Below, piece after piece: positions 23,046-31,218 of a DNA stretch of 64,000 nt. Origin of the DNA: Mycobacterium triplex (GTDB lineage: Bacteria; Actinomycetota; Actinomycetes; Mycobacteriales; Mycobacteriaceae); NCBI RefSeq assembly GCF_000689255.1, contig NZ_HG964446.1, forward strand, positions 2,760,854-2,824,853, given 5' to 3'. Within the stretch, counting starts at the first letter, position 1, and every line of letters starts with the position of its first letter. Below the pieces are notes generated by a model. It was not told where the DNA came from and ran no database searches. It worked only from the letters and a program-made list of their open reading frames with translations. The translations under genes and the position numbers were made by a program.

Positions 23046-23972
23046 GTGAGCGTTCGCGGGCGCCTAGAGCCAACCCGAGCGCCGAGCCGAATACGAGGCA
23101 CGGTGCTGGCTTACCTGGCGCTGACGAAACCGCGCGTCATCGAGCTGCTGCTGGTCACGGCGATTCCCGCGATGTTGCTGGCTCACCGGGGTCACGTCGA
23201 CCCGTTGCTGATCCTCAACACGCTGATCGGCGGGATGCTGGCCGCCGGCGGGGCGAACACGCTCAACTGCGTGGCCGACGCCGACATCGACAAGTTGATG
23301 AAGCGGACCGCGCGTCGGCCGTTGGCCCGGGCCGCGGTGCCCACGCGGAATGCCCTGGTCCTCGGGTTGCTGCTCACCGTCGGCTCGTTCTTTTGGCTCT
23401 GGTGGACGACCAACCTGCTGTCGGGCCTGCTCGCGATCGCCACGATCGCGTTCTACGTGTTCGTCTACACGTTGCTGCTCAAGCGCCGCACCTCGCAGAA
23501 TGTCGTCTGGGGCGGCGCGGCGGGCTGCATGCCGGTGATGATCGGCTGGTCGGCCGTCACCGGCACCATCGGCTGGCCGGCGCTGGCGATGTTCGCGATC
23601 ATCTTCTTCTGGACGCCGCCGCACACCTGGGCGCTGGCGATGCGGTACAAGGACGACTACAAGACGGCCGGCGTGCCGATGTTGCCCGCCGTTGCGACCG
23701 AGCGTCAGGTCACCAAGCAGATCCTGATCTACACCTGGCTGACCGTGCTGGCGACCATGGTGCTGGCGCTGGCCACCGGCTGGCTGTACGCGGCGGTCGC
23801 CGTGGTGGCCGGGGTCTGGTTCCTGGCGATGGCCCACCAGCTGTACGCCGGGGTCCGCGCCGGCGAGCCGGTCAAGCCGCTGCGGCTGTTCCTGCAATCG
23901 AACAACTACCTCGCGGTGGTGTTCTGCGCGCTGGCGATCGACTCGGTGATCGCCTTGCCGACGCTGCTCTGA
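23046..23972 (+). CDS. ctaB: Protoheme IX farnesyltransferase (heme O synthase)
   Basis: CtaB adds a farnesyl group to protoheme, making heme O for cytochrome aa3 oxidase. The 308-residue protein has about nine membrane helices and the two prenyltransferase Asp motifs: [20 protein letters not shown] near residue 75 and [15 protein letters not shown] near residue 200. The GTG start gives [13 protein letters not shown]. The product feeds CtaA, encoded 3.5 kb downstream on the other strand. Confidence 0.95.
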   Translation: MSVRGRLEPTRAPSRIRGTVLAYLALTKPRVIELLLVTAIPAMLLAHRGHVDPLLILNTLIGGMLAAGGANTLNCVADADIDKLMKRTARRPLARAAVPTRNALVLGLLLTVGSFFWLWWTTNLLSGLLAIATIAFYVFVYTLLLKRRTSQNVVWGGAAGCMPVMIGWSAVTGTIGWPALAMFAIIFFWTPPHTWALAMRYKDDYKTAGVPMLPAVATERQVTKQILIYTWLTVLATMVLALATGWLYAAVAVVAGVWFLAMAHQLYAGVRAGEPVKPLRLFLQSNNYLAVVFCALAIDSVIALPTLL

Positions 23973-23996
23973 TCCCGTCGGCGTAAATCACATCCG

Positions 23997-24019
23997 CCAC
24001 TTCGGCACCGCCGAAGTGG
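23997..24019 (+). terminator. Hairpin after ctaB, probable terminator
   Basis: A 10-base perfect inverted repeat (CCACTTCGGC / GCCGAAGTGG) with a 3-base loop starts 25 bases after the ctaB stop and is followed within 10 bases by a short T-rich run (TTTCTT). This fits an intrinsic terminator with a weak tail. Confidence 0.6.
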
Positions 24020-24026
24020 GCACCGT

Positions 24027-24043
24027 TTCTTGGGATCGGTAGC
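24027..24043 (+). repeat. 17-base repeat upstream of secreted gene 1
   Basis: TTCTTGGGATCGGTAGC occurs here, 117 bases before the first secreted-protein gene, and again exactly at 24570-24586 before the second. It could be a shared promoter element or a relic of the duplication that made the pair. It does not match a sigma-factor consensus I can name. Confidence 0.8.
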
Positions 24044-24160
24044 CGGCCGCCGCGGATGTGATGGCTTGGCTGATTCACATAGCCAAAACCTATGCAGCGC
24101 AAAGGACGCAGCTCAATACTGAGCCTCAGCAGCAAAGCATGCAGAAAAGGACGTGGCGCC

Positions 24161-24562
24161 ATGGCACACCCCCACATCGTCAGGAAGGTGATCGCCGCGG
24201 CGCTGCTGTCGGGCGGTCTGGCATTGTCCGATTTCGGCCTGACCGCGGCCATCGCCGGGGCCCAGCCCGTCCCGATGCCCCTGGACGCCTGGCCCGGCTG
24301 CCCCAACGACCACCCGGCGGGGCCGTGCCACTGGTGCCCAGGGCAACCATTGCCGCCGACCGGCAACCACGTCACCAACCCGGTGGTGTGGGACAACAAC
24401 ATTTGCCATACCTATTACTACGTCTACTTCGGGCAAGGCAATGTGGCCCAAAACATTTGGGACGGCGAGAATCCGCCGCCGCCGCCTCCACCGCCGCCGC
24501 CGGGCCTGATCAACAAGGACAACTGCCAGCAGATTCTGGGCATCTTCTGCCCCAAGGCCTGA
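24161..24562 (+). CDS. Small secreted Cys/Pro-rich protein (WCPG family), copy 1
   Basis: The 133-residue protein starts at the ATG after AAAGGACGTGGCGCC. A signal peptide (basic start, hydrophobic residues 10-33, possible cleavage after about residue 34) is followed by a Cys-rich mature part: Cys47, Cys56, Cys59 in HWCPGQP, and Cys82 in WDNNICH. A run of ten prolines (near residue 105) precedes a C-terminal CQQILGIFCPKA. The arrangement WCPG.P then WD.N.CH is shared with the next gene. I do not recognise a function; it is probably exported by Sec and stabilised by disulfides. Confidence 0.78.
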   Translation: MAHPHIVRKVIAAALLSGGLALSDFGLTAAIAGAQPVPMPLDAWPGCPNDHPAGPCHWCPGQPLPPTGNHVTNPVVWDNNICHTYYYVYFGQGNVAQNIWDGENPPPPPPPPPPGLINKDNCQQILGIFCPKA

Positions 24563-24569
24563 TCGCGGC

Positions 24570-24586
24570 TTCTTGGGATCGGTAGC
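24570..24586 (+). repeat. 17-base repeat upstream of secreted gene 2
   Basis: Second exact copy of TTCTTGGGATCGGTAGC, 73 bases before the second secreted-protein gene. The following bases are only loosely similar to those after the first copy. Confidence 0.8.
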
Positions 24587-24659
24587 GGTGCGCCGGACGT
24601 GTACTTGACCGCAACGATTCCGATGCCCGACGACGGGCACCCGAGGAAAGGAAACACAG

Positions 24660-24968
24660 ATGGTCACAACGGTGAAGCGGACTTTGGCCGCAGCATCGAT
24701 TTCAGGCTTCGGCGCGGTGGCCGCTATGTGGCTCGCTGCCTTGGGGCCGGGCACGGCAACCGCGCATGCCGACTTCCGATGCGACCCGGTCTGCCACGGC
24801 ACCTGGTGCCCGGGAGATCCGGTGTGGGGCCAGATCCGTGATCTGGCATCGCGTTGGGACATGAACACCTGCCACGAATTCCACCAGATATCGGGCTGGA
24901 ATTACGCTGAGGGGCCGCTGCCGCCGGGCACGTTCGTCTGCCCACCGATCTCGTTCATGTGTCCCTGA
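24660..24968 (+). CDS. Small secreted Cys-rich protein (WCPG family), copy 2
   Basis: This 102-residue protein has a good ribosome site (GAGGAAAGGAAACACAG) and an evident signal peptide ending ATAHA, with the mature chain starting at Asp38. The mature part contains Cys41, Cys45, Cys50 in TWCPGDP, Cys71 in WDMNTCH, and two C-terminal cysteines (VCPP, MCP). It is a diverged paralog of the preceding gene without the polyproline run. An even number of cysteines suggests disulfides. The function is unknown. Confidence 0.8.
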   Translation: MVTTVKRTLAAASISGFGAVAAMWLAALGPGTATAHADFRCDPVCHGTWCPGDPVWGQIRDLASRWDMNTCHEFHQISGWNYAEGPLPPGTFVCPPISFMCP

Positions 24969-24979
24969 CCGTTGGGGTT

Positions 24980-25954
24980 CTAGGGCAGCAACACAATCGG
25001 GCCGGCGGTCTTGCGCCCCTGTAGGTCTTGATGGGCGCGTGTCGCTTCGGCCAGCGGATAGCGGCCTCCGACTTCGATGTTGATCGCCCCGCCGGCGACC
25101 GCCTCGAACAATTCGTCGGCGCGCCAGCTGAATTCCTGGCCGGTGCGCATGAAGTGGGCCAGCGTGGGGCGGGTCAGGAACACCGAGCCGGCGGCGTTGA
25201 GTCGCTGCGGATCCACCGGCGGCACGGGTCCGCTTGCGGCGCCGAACAACGCCAGGGTGCCGCGGATGGCAAGGCTGGCCAGGCTGGCGTCGAACGTGGT
25301 GGCGCCGACGCCGTCGTACACCGCCGCCACCCCGAGACCCCCGGTGAGTTCACGAATCTGCTGCCCGAACCGGGCAGGGTCGTCGGGGTAGGAGAGCACC
25401 TCGTCGGCGCCTGCCTTCTTGGACAGCGCGGCCTTCTCGGGTGTGGAGACGGTGGTGATGACCCGGACACCGAGCAGGTGCGCCCATTGCGTCAGGATCA
25501 GCCCGACGCCGCCGGCGCCGGCGTGCACCAGCACCACGTCGCCGGCCTGCACCGGATACACCGACTTCAGCAAATAGTGCGCGGTCAGGCCTTTCAGCAA
25601 CGCCGAGGCCGCCACCTCGGAGCTGACACCGTCGGGCACGCTGGCGGTCAAATATGCTGGCGCAGTGACAAATTCAGCGTAGGCGCCGGACGCCGCGGCG
25701 GACACCACCCGATCACCGACCCGGAACTCTGTGACGCCCTCGCCGACGGCCGCGACGGTGCCGCACACCTCGGAACCGAGCACGAACGGCAACTCGCTCG
25801 GGTATTGCCCGGATCGGAAATAGGTATCAATGAAGTTGACGCCGATGGCCTCGGACTGGATCAGCAGCTCGCCGTGCCCCGGCGAGGGTTGGGACGTCTC
25901 GACGTAGCGCAGGACCTCGGGGCCGCCGGTTTCACTGATTTCGATTGCGTGCAT
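24980..25954 (-). CDS. qor: NADPH:quinone oxidoreductase (zinc-free MDR family)
   Basis: The 324-residue protein reduces quinones with NADPH. It has the family N-terminus GGPEVLRYVETSQPSPGHGE, the catalytic-domain block GVNFIDTYFRSGQYP and the nucleotide-binding turn VHAGAGGVGLILTQ near residue 148. It lacks the structural zinc cysteines of alcohol dehydrogenases, as expected for QOR. The start giving MHAIEISETGG fits the family; the frame continues upstream without similarity. It is divergent from the next gene, with starts only 19 bases apart. Confidence 0.92.
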   Translation of the reverse strand: MHAIEISETGGPEVLRYVETSQPSPGHGELLIQSEAIGVNFIDTYFRSGQYPSELPFVLGSEVCGTVAAVGEGVTEFRVGDRVVSAAASGAYAEFVTAPAYLTASVPDGVSSEVAASALLKGLTAHYLLKSVYPVQAGDVVLVHAGAGGVGLILTQWAHLLGVRVITTVSTPEKAALSKKAGADEVLSYPDDPARFGQQIRELTGGLGVAAVYDGVGATTFDASLASLAIRGTLALFGAASGPVPPVDPQRLNAAGSVFLTRPTLAHFMRTGQEFSWRADELFEAVAGGAINIEVGGRYPLAEATRAHQDLQGRKTAGPIVLLP

Positions 25955-25973
25955 GTGGATATCATGCCCGGGC

Positions 25974-26621
25974 ATGAAGCTTGCCCGCCCGGACGTCTTC
26001 CACCCCCGCATCGTGCTGGCCGGATGTCCCCGGCATCCCGACGACGCGGGCCTGGTATCCGCGCTACGAACACGCGGGCTGCACGCGCGCTGGCTGCAGT
26101 GGGACGACCCGGAGACTGTCGGCGCCGACCTGGTGATCCTGCGCGATACCGCGGACGCCGAGCGGCGCGACGAGTTCCTCGCCTGGACCCGCCGCGTCAA
26201 GAACCTGCTGAATCCGCCCGCGGTGATCGCCTGGAATCTCGATGCGCGGTACCTCGACGACATCGAGAAGGCGGGTGTGCCAACGCTGCCCGGCGCGACG
26301 GCACAGTCGGTGTTGATCTTTCTCGGAGGGCAGCAGTCCCACGCTTGGCCGGTCGAGCCGGAGTTCGATTCGTGGGACCTCGGTTACGCCGCCATTGCCG
26401 TGGCGGCCCAACACGCCGGAATCGTCACCGGCGAGCTGTTGTACGCGCGCGTCGAGCTCAGCGGGGGCCGGGTGGCCGGGCTGGACGTGGTGGCGCCGTC
26501 GCTGGGCTGGCGGCAGCTGGACGCCGGCGAGCGCGAGCTGGCCCAGCGCGAGTTCGCGCTAAGCGTGGAGTCAGCCTGCGAGCGGTTCGGGCTCGGCCCG
26601 TTCTCGCATCGACGCCCATAG
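25974..26621 (+). CDS. ATP-grasp-like protein with an internal gap (Rv1455-like)
   Basis: The 215-residue protein has an N-terminal pre-ATP-grasp region (RIVLAGCPRHPDDAGLVSAL, VIAWNLDARYLDDIEKAGVP) and a C-terminal segment (FGLGPFSHRRP) like Rv1455 of M. tuberculosis. From memory that protein is near 290 residues. Here the sequence jumps from VPTLPGATAQ directly to SVLIFLGGQQSH, so about 65-70 residues of the ATP-grasp core seem to be missing in frame. The reading frame is intact, but ATP-dependent ligation is doubtful. Its 3' end overlaps the convergent ctaA by 51 bases. Confidence 0.7.
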   Translation: MKLARPDVFHPRIVLAGCPRHPDDAGLVSALRTRGLHARWLQWDDPETVGADLVILRDTADAERRDEFLAWTRRVKNLLNPPAVIAWNLDARYLDDIEKAGVPTLPGATAQSVLIFLGGQQSHAWPVEPEFDSWDLGYAAIAVAAQHAGIVTGELLYARVELSGGRVAGLDVVAPSLGWRQLDAGERELAQREFALSVESACERFGLGPFSHRRP

Positions 26622-27548
26622 CGCCGCGGTCGCGGCCGTGCACGCGGCGGCACCCGCGACGTGGACGGCGACCAAAACGGCGGGAACACCGGTGAAGTAC
26701 TGCGTGGTGCCGACGGCGGCTTGCGCGCACACCAGCACCAGCAGCACGCCCAGCCGCAGCATGATGGCCCGCGTCGCGCCGACTGCCAGCAGCCCGAAGC
26801 CCAGCCCGACCAACAGCGTGAGATAGGAGACCAGCAGCGTCGAGTGCATGTGCACCAGCGTGGTGATCTCGACCTTCAGCCGCGGCACCGTCCGGCTGGG
26901 GCTGCGGTCTCCGGCGTGCGGGCCGGCGGCGGTCACCAGCGTGCCGGTGACCAGCACCACTGCCAGGTTCATTCCGGTCAGCGCGGTGAGCAGGCGCAGC
27001 GGCTTGGCCACGCGCTCGTGCACCACGCCGTCATCGGGCTCGCCGACCTTGACGTAGAGCAGCACCGACAGCCACACCATCGTCATCGACACCAGCAGGT
27101 GAATGGCCACCGTCCACCACAGCAGCCCGGTGCGCACCGTGATGCCGCCGATCACGGCCTGGACCACCGTCGACACCGGCATCAGCCACGCGTAGGCCAG
27201 CACCTCGGCCCGCCGGCGCGCCCGGTAGACCGCCAGCACGGCCAGCGCGGCGGTGACCACCACCGCGAGGCTGAACATCCGGTTGCCGAACTCGACGGCC
27301 TGATGCACCCGCGGCACCTCGGCGACCGCGACGGGGACGAAACTGCCCGGGAAACACTGTGGCCAGGTGGGACAGCCCAACCCCGACGCGGTGACCCGCA
27401 CGATCGAGCCGGTGACGGCGATACCGCCCTGGGACAAAATCACGGTGGCGGCGATGATCCGCTGGACGCGCAGGCTGGGGTCGGGGAGCAGGTCCACCAG
27501 CCGCATCAGCACTCGTCTCGCCACCGCCCGATCGTAGGCCAACGACAA
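26571..27548 (-). CDS. ctaA: Heme A synthase
   Basis: CtaA oxidises the heme O methyl group to the formyl of heme A. The protein is about 325 residues with eight membrane helices. Helix-end histidines expected to bind heme lie in VHQAVEFGNR, VAIHLLVSM, LVHMHSTLL and AVHVAGAAA, and the loop SGLGCPTWPQCFPGS holds the conserved Cys pair. The exact start is uncertain; an ATG 14 codons inward (MRLVDLLPDPSLRVQR) is also plausible. A 17-base palindrome lies just upstream of the start. Confidence 0.92.
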   Translation of the reverse strand: MSLAYDRAVARRVLMRLVDLLPDPSLRVQRIIAATVILSQGGIAVTGSIVRVTASGLGCPTWPQCFPGSFVPVAVAEVPRVHQAVEFGNRMFSLAVVVTAALAVLAVYRARRRAEVLAYAWLMPVSTVVQAVIGGITVRTGLLWWTVAIHLLVSMTMVWLSVLLYVKVGEPDDGVVHERVAKPLRLLTALTGMNLAVVLVTGTLVTAAGPHAGDRSPSRTVPRLKVEITTLVHMHSTLLVSYLTLLVGLGFGLLAVGATRAIMLRLGVLLVLVCAQAAVGTTQYFTGVPAVLVAVHVAGAAACTAATAALWASMRERAEPEPLAG

Positions 27549-27552
27549 CTAC

Positions 27553-27569
27553 GACCTGTAGTACAGGTC
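27553..27569. promoter_or_regulatory. 17-base palindrome at the ctaA 5' end
   Basis: GACCTGTAGTACAGGTC is a perfect inverted repeat with a 3-base centre, lying 5 bases upstream of the annotated ctaA start and 90 bases after the end of the neighbouring permease gene. Size and symmetry fit a dimeric repressor operator; the regulator is not known. Confidence 0.6.
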
Positions 27570-27658
27570 TATGTGCGCCGAAACTTAACCCACGTACATC
27601 CGCCGCGGCGGGTCGTGTGCATGGTTTATGTGTCGCGGTCGGCGGGGTCGAAAGGGCG

Positions 27659-28444
27659 TCAGGTGAAGCGGAACCAGCGCAGTGCGCCCAGCGCGGCCAC
27701 CGCGCCCCACGCCGCCAGGACGACGACGCCGAACCAGTCGACCGACAGCGTCATCGCCTGCGACAGCGCCTCGGTCAGCGCGCCGGACGGGGTGAGCCGG
27801 GCCGCCCACTTGACGGCCGTCGGGATCATGTTCGTCTCGAGGGTCAGCGCGCCCAGTCCGGCGAAGACGAACCACATCAGGTTGGCCACGGCCAGCACGA
27901 TCTCGGCCCGCAGCGTCCCGCCCAGCAGCAGCCCGAGGGCCGCAAACCCCGCGGTGCCCAGCGCGATGACCGCCGCGCCCATGGCGAGAGCCAGCGGGGC
28001 CGGCCGCCACCCCAGCGCAAAACCGATGGCGCCCAAAATGATTGCCTGTAAGAACACGACGGTGATCACCGCCAGCGATTTGCCGGCAATGATGCCCCAT
28101 ACCGGAAGTGGCGTGGCCCCAAGCCGTTTCAACGCCCCGTACCTGCGGTCGAACGCGATGGCGATCGCCTGCCCGGTGAATGCCGTCGAGATCAGCGCCA
28201 GCGCCATGATGGCCGGCACGAACGTCGCGGCGCGGTTGTGGCCGAACGAGCCAAACGGCAGCAGCGTCAATCCGACCAGCAGCGTGATCGGGATGAACAT
28301 GGTCAGCAGCAGCTGTTCGCCGTTGCGCAGCAACAGTTTCAGCTCGAGCCCGAATTGGGCGGCAAGCATCTTGGGCACCGCGCTCGGGCGCGGGTCGGGG
28401 GTGAAGGTTCCCGGGGGGAACGCCGGGGTATTGGTGTCGGTCAC
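27659..28444 (-). CDS. ABC transporter permease (ABC-2 type)
   Basis: The 261-residue protein has six predicted membrane helices and the ABC-2 exporter fold seen in drug and polysaccharide exporters. The GTG start overlaps the ATPase stop (GTGA) and gives MTDTNTPAFPPGTFTPDP; upstream codons that remain open lie inside the ATPase gene. It corresponds to Rv1457c and should pair with the preceding ATPase as an exporter. The substrate is unknown. Confidence 0.88.
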   Translation of the reverse strand: MTDTNTPAFPPGTFTPDPRPSAVPKMLAAQFGLELKLLLRNGEQLLLTMFIPITLLVGLTLLPFGSFGHNRAATFVPAIMALALISTAFTGQAIAIAFDRRYGALKRLGATPLPVWGIIAGKSLAVITVVFLQAIILGAIGFALGWRPAPLALAMGAAVIALGTAGFAALGLLLGGTLRAEIVLAVANLMWFVFAGLGALTLETNMIPTAVKWAARLTPSGALTEALSQAMTLSVDWFGVVVLAAWGAVAALGALRWFRFT

Positions 28445-29391
28445 GATCGTAACTTCCGGCCGGTGAGTTCCAGGAACACATCTTCGAGGCTGCGTTGCTC
28501 GACGCGCATATCGGTTGCCAGCACGTTGATTTGGGCGCACCATGCCGTCACGGTCGCCAGCACCTGCGGGTCGACCGGGCCCTCGACCAGGTATTCGCCC
28601 GGTGTCACCTCGGTGGCCTTGTAGTCCTCGGGTAGTGCAGAAGCCAAGAGCGACAAGTCAAGTCGCGGCGGCGCGGTGAACCGCAGCTGGTCCTTCGCGC
28701 CGGAGCGCATCAGCTCGGTCGGGGTGCCCTCCGCCACCGTCGCCCCGCGGTCGATGATGACGATCCGATCGGCGAGCTCCTGGGCCTCCTTGAGCTGATG
28801 CGTGGTGAGCACCACCGTCACGCCGTCGCGGCGCAGTGCGTCGATCAGTTCCCAGACCAGCAGCCGGGCATGCGCGTCCATGCCGGCGGTGGGCTCGTCG
28901 AGGAAAACCAGTTCGGGACGCCCGACCAGCGCGCAGGCCAGCGCGAGCCGTTGTTGCTGCCCGCCGGAGAGCCGCCGGTAGGTGGTGCGGGCGGCATCCG
29001 TGAGGCCCAGGGTGGCCAGCAGCCACTGCGGGTCCAGCGGGTCGGCCGCGTACGAGGCCACCAGATTGAGCATTTCGCCGGCGCGGGCCGCCGGATAACC
29101 GCCGCCGCCCTGCAGCATCACCCCGATGCGCGCGCGCAGCCGGGCGTTGTCGGCGACCGGGTCGAGCCCCAGCACCTCGATCGTGCCGGCATCCGGGCGC
29201 ACGAAGCCCTCGCACATCTCGACCGTCGTCGTCTTGCCGGCGCCGTTGGGGCCCAGCAGCGCCAGCACCTCGGCGGCGTGCACTTCCAGATCGAGGTTGG
29301 ACACAGCTGTCGTCGAGCCGTACTGCTTACTCACCCCGCGCAGCCGCACCACTGTTTCGGGGGCTTGGGGGACATGCTGGCCCGAACTCAC
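28441..29391 (-). CDS. ABC transporter ATP-binding protein
   Basis: The 316-residue ATPase has Walker A GPNGAGKTTTVEM near residue 48, signature LSGGQQQRLALA near residue 140, Walker B ELVFLDEPTAGMD, and the switch region VLTTHQLKE. The C-terminal 90 residues are the extra domain found in drug-type (DrrA-like) exporters. It starts with a GTG overlapping the mptB stop and ends overlapping the permease, so the three genes form one unit. It matches Rv1458c. Confidence 0.92.
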   Translation of the reverse strand: MSSGQHVPQAPETVVRLRGVSKQYGSTTAVSNLDLEVHAAEVLALLGPNGAGKTTTVEMCEGFVRPDAGTIEVLGLDPVADNARLRARIGVMLQGGGGYPAARAGEMLNLVASYAADPLDPQWLLATLGLTDAARTTYRRLSGGQQQRLALACALVGRPELVFLDEPTAGMDAHARLLVWELIDALRRDGVTVVLTTHQLKEAQELADRIVIIDRGATVAEGTPTELMRSGAKDQLRFTAPPRLDLSLLASALPEDYKATEVTPGEYLVEGPVDPQVLATVTAWCAQINVLATDMRVEQRSLEDVFLELTGRKLRS

Positions 29392-31094
29392 GTCGAGTCA
29401 GCGTAGGCGTCGGGTGCCGCCTCGGATCGAGGGGTGGCCCGCGGGGCCTGGACCGGCGCGGGGGTCTCGGCGCCGGGCGCCCCGTCGCCGTTGTCGTTCG
29501 ACTGCAGCGGTCGCCAGGGCAGCCGGGTGTAGGTCAGCGCGATCAGCACGGCCATCACGGCGGCGCTGGCCAGGGTGGCATCCAGGATCTGGAACAGCGC
29601 AAACCGGTCGCCGTTGGCCGTCGGACCGAAGATGCCGACGACGAGCGTGATCACGATGACCGTCTCGCGGAAGCCGGTGCGGGTCGCCCAGCAGGCCAGC
29701 GGAATGATCGCCCACAGCAGATACCAGGGCTGTACGACGGGAAACAGCATCACGCAAATGCCCAGCGCGACGCCCAGGCCGCCGATCGGGTGCAGCCGGC
29801 CGCGGAACACCGCGTACAGCAACCAGCTGACCAGCACCATGATGATCAGCACGCCGATGAAACGGGTCAGGGCCAGCACGGCGGTGGTGTGATCGCCCAG
29901 ACCCAGCAGGATCCCCACCTGCCCGGTGGCCAGGGCCAGCAGCGTCGGCGGAGACATCCAGCTGCGCACGACGTTGGCGGTGCCGAGGGTGAACATCCAG
30001 CCGAATCCGAGTCCGCTGGCCCAGCCCACCAAGGCCATGACCGCCAGCGACAACGACCCGATCCCGCCGCCGGCCAGCAGCAGCGCCCGCAGGTTGCCGC
30101 CGCAGCGGTAGGCCAGCGCCATCGTCACGAAGCCCAGCGCCAGCAACGACGGCAGTTTCACCTGCGAGGACAGCGTGATCAGGATGGAGCCGGCCAGCAG
30201 CATGCCCAGCGGCTCCCAGTCGGGGCCGAGCCGGCGCCACGAGGTGGGCCACAGCCGGGGCGAATCGATGCCGCGCAGCGCATATTCGGCCCCGATCAGC
30301 ATCAACCCGAGCATCAGCGCCTCGTTGTGGATGCCCGCGACCAGATGCATCAGCAGCAGCGGGTTGGCCACGCCCAGCCACAGCGCGCTGACCTCGGCGA
30401 CGCCGCAGCGCCGGGCCAGCCGCGGCACGGCCCACACGATCATCGCCACCCCGGCCAGCACCACCAGGCGGTGGCAGAGCACGGCGGCGACGATGTTCTC
30501 ACCGGTCAGGGCCGAGATGCCGCGCCCGATCCACAAGAACAACGGACCGTAGGGCGCCGGCGTCTCCCGCCACACGCTGGGCACCGACAGGGTGAAGACG
30601 TGGCCGAGACCGAGCCCGGACGCGGGACCGACCTGGTAGGGGTCGAGCCCCTCGAGCGAGATCTGGCTCTGCGCCAGGTAGGAGTAGACGTCCTTGCTGT
30701 ACATCGGCGGCGCGATCAGCAGCGGCAGCATCCACAGCACCAGGGTGCGATCCAGCTCGCCGCGCGACATCTGCCGGTTGCCCAGCGCGAACCGGCCCAG
30801 CATCAACCAGGCCAGCGCCATCATGACCGCCCCGACCGTGGTCATGGTCAACGACACCGTCTGGATCCGGGACGGCAGGTTCAGCAGCCGCACGCCGAAC
30901 GTGGGGTCCTGCACGACGGGACGGGCCCCGGCGCCCAGCGCGCCGATCCCCATCAGGACCGTGCCGGTGGCGCCGAACAGCCGGGTGCGCCGTAGTGCGG
31001 TGAGTTCGGTCTCATTGAGCGGTGAGCCCACGGGCCTCTCGTCGCCGTGCAACGCGGCGATCGACGAGCTCAGCGAGTGGTGGCGCTCTGCCAT
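29388..31094 (-). CDS. mptB: Alpha-1,6-mannosyltransferase MptB
   Basis: MptB uses polyprenyl-phosphate mannose to build the mannan core of lipomannan in actinobacteria. The protein is 568 residues with about 12 membrane helices and a GT-C architecture. The first extracytoplasmic loop PPMYSKDVYSYLAQSQISLE carries the acidic residue typical of the catalytic site. The start giving MAERHHSLSSSIAALHGDE is preferred; the frame extends 20 codons upstream without similarity. The C-terminus is Pro/Ala-rich. It is divergent from sufR over 120 bases and overlaps the ABC ATPase. Confidence 0.88.
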   Translation of the reverse strand: MAERHHSLSSSIAALHGDERPVGSPLNETELTALRRTRLFGATGTVLMGIGALGAGARPVVQDPTFGVRLLNLPSRIQTVSLTMTTVGAVMMALAWLMLGRFALGNRQMSRGELDRTLVLWMLPLLIAPPMYSKDVYSYLAQSQISLEGLDPYQVGPASGLGLGHVFTLSVPSVWRETPAPYGPLFLWIGRGISALTGENIVAAVLCHRLVVLAGVAMIVWAVPRLARRCGVAEVSALWLGVANPLLLMHLVAGIHNEALMLGLMLIGAEYALRGIDSPRLWPTSWRRLGPDWEPLGMLLAGSILITLSSQVKLPSLLALGFVTMALAYRCGGNLRALLLAGGGIGSLSLAVMALVGWASGLGFGWMFTLGTANVVRSWMSPPTLLALATGQVGILLGLGDHTTAVLALTRFIGVLIIMVLVSWLLYAVFRGRLHPIGGLGVALGICVMLFPVVQPWYLLWAIIPLACWATRTGFRETVIVITLVVGIFGPTANGDRFALFQILDATLASAAVMAVLIALTYTRLPWRPLQSNDNGDGAPGAETPAPVQAPRATPRSEAAPDAYADST

Positions 31095-31201
31095 CAGTGC
31101 AGCGTAGCGGCATGTCGGGAAGTCGCGGCCCGGTGCTCGCGGTGCGCTCGGCACGACGCGGCACTGAGGGCAGCCTTGCTAGACCGAATTCCGGAATTGC
31201 G

Positions 31202-31218
31202 TCACACTGGTGTTGTGA
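31202..31218 (+). promoter_or_regulatory. SufR operator overlapping the sufR start codon
   Basis: TCACACTGGTGTTGTGA is an inverted repeat with TCACA/TGTGA arms. It contains ACACT, five bases, then TGTGA, which matches the SufR-binding pattern I remember for the M. tuberculosis suf operon. The GTG start of sufR (31215) lies in the right arm, so SufR binding would block its own operon. Confidence 0.72.

Noticed and set aside
24473..24502. CCG-rich run as a repeat element
   Set aside because: It simply encodes the ten prolines of the secreted protein and is explained by the coding sequence.
26661..28466. 601-codon open frame opposite ctaA and the ABC permease
   Set aside because: It is antisense to two membrane proteins; the translation is rich in His, Gln and Arg, with no domain and no ribosome site.
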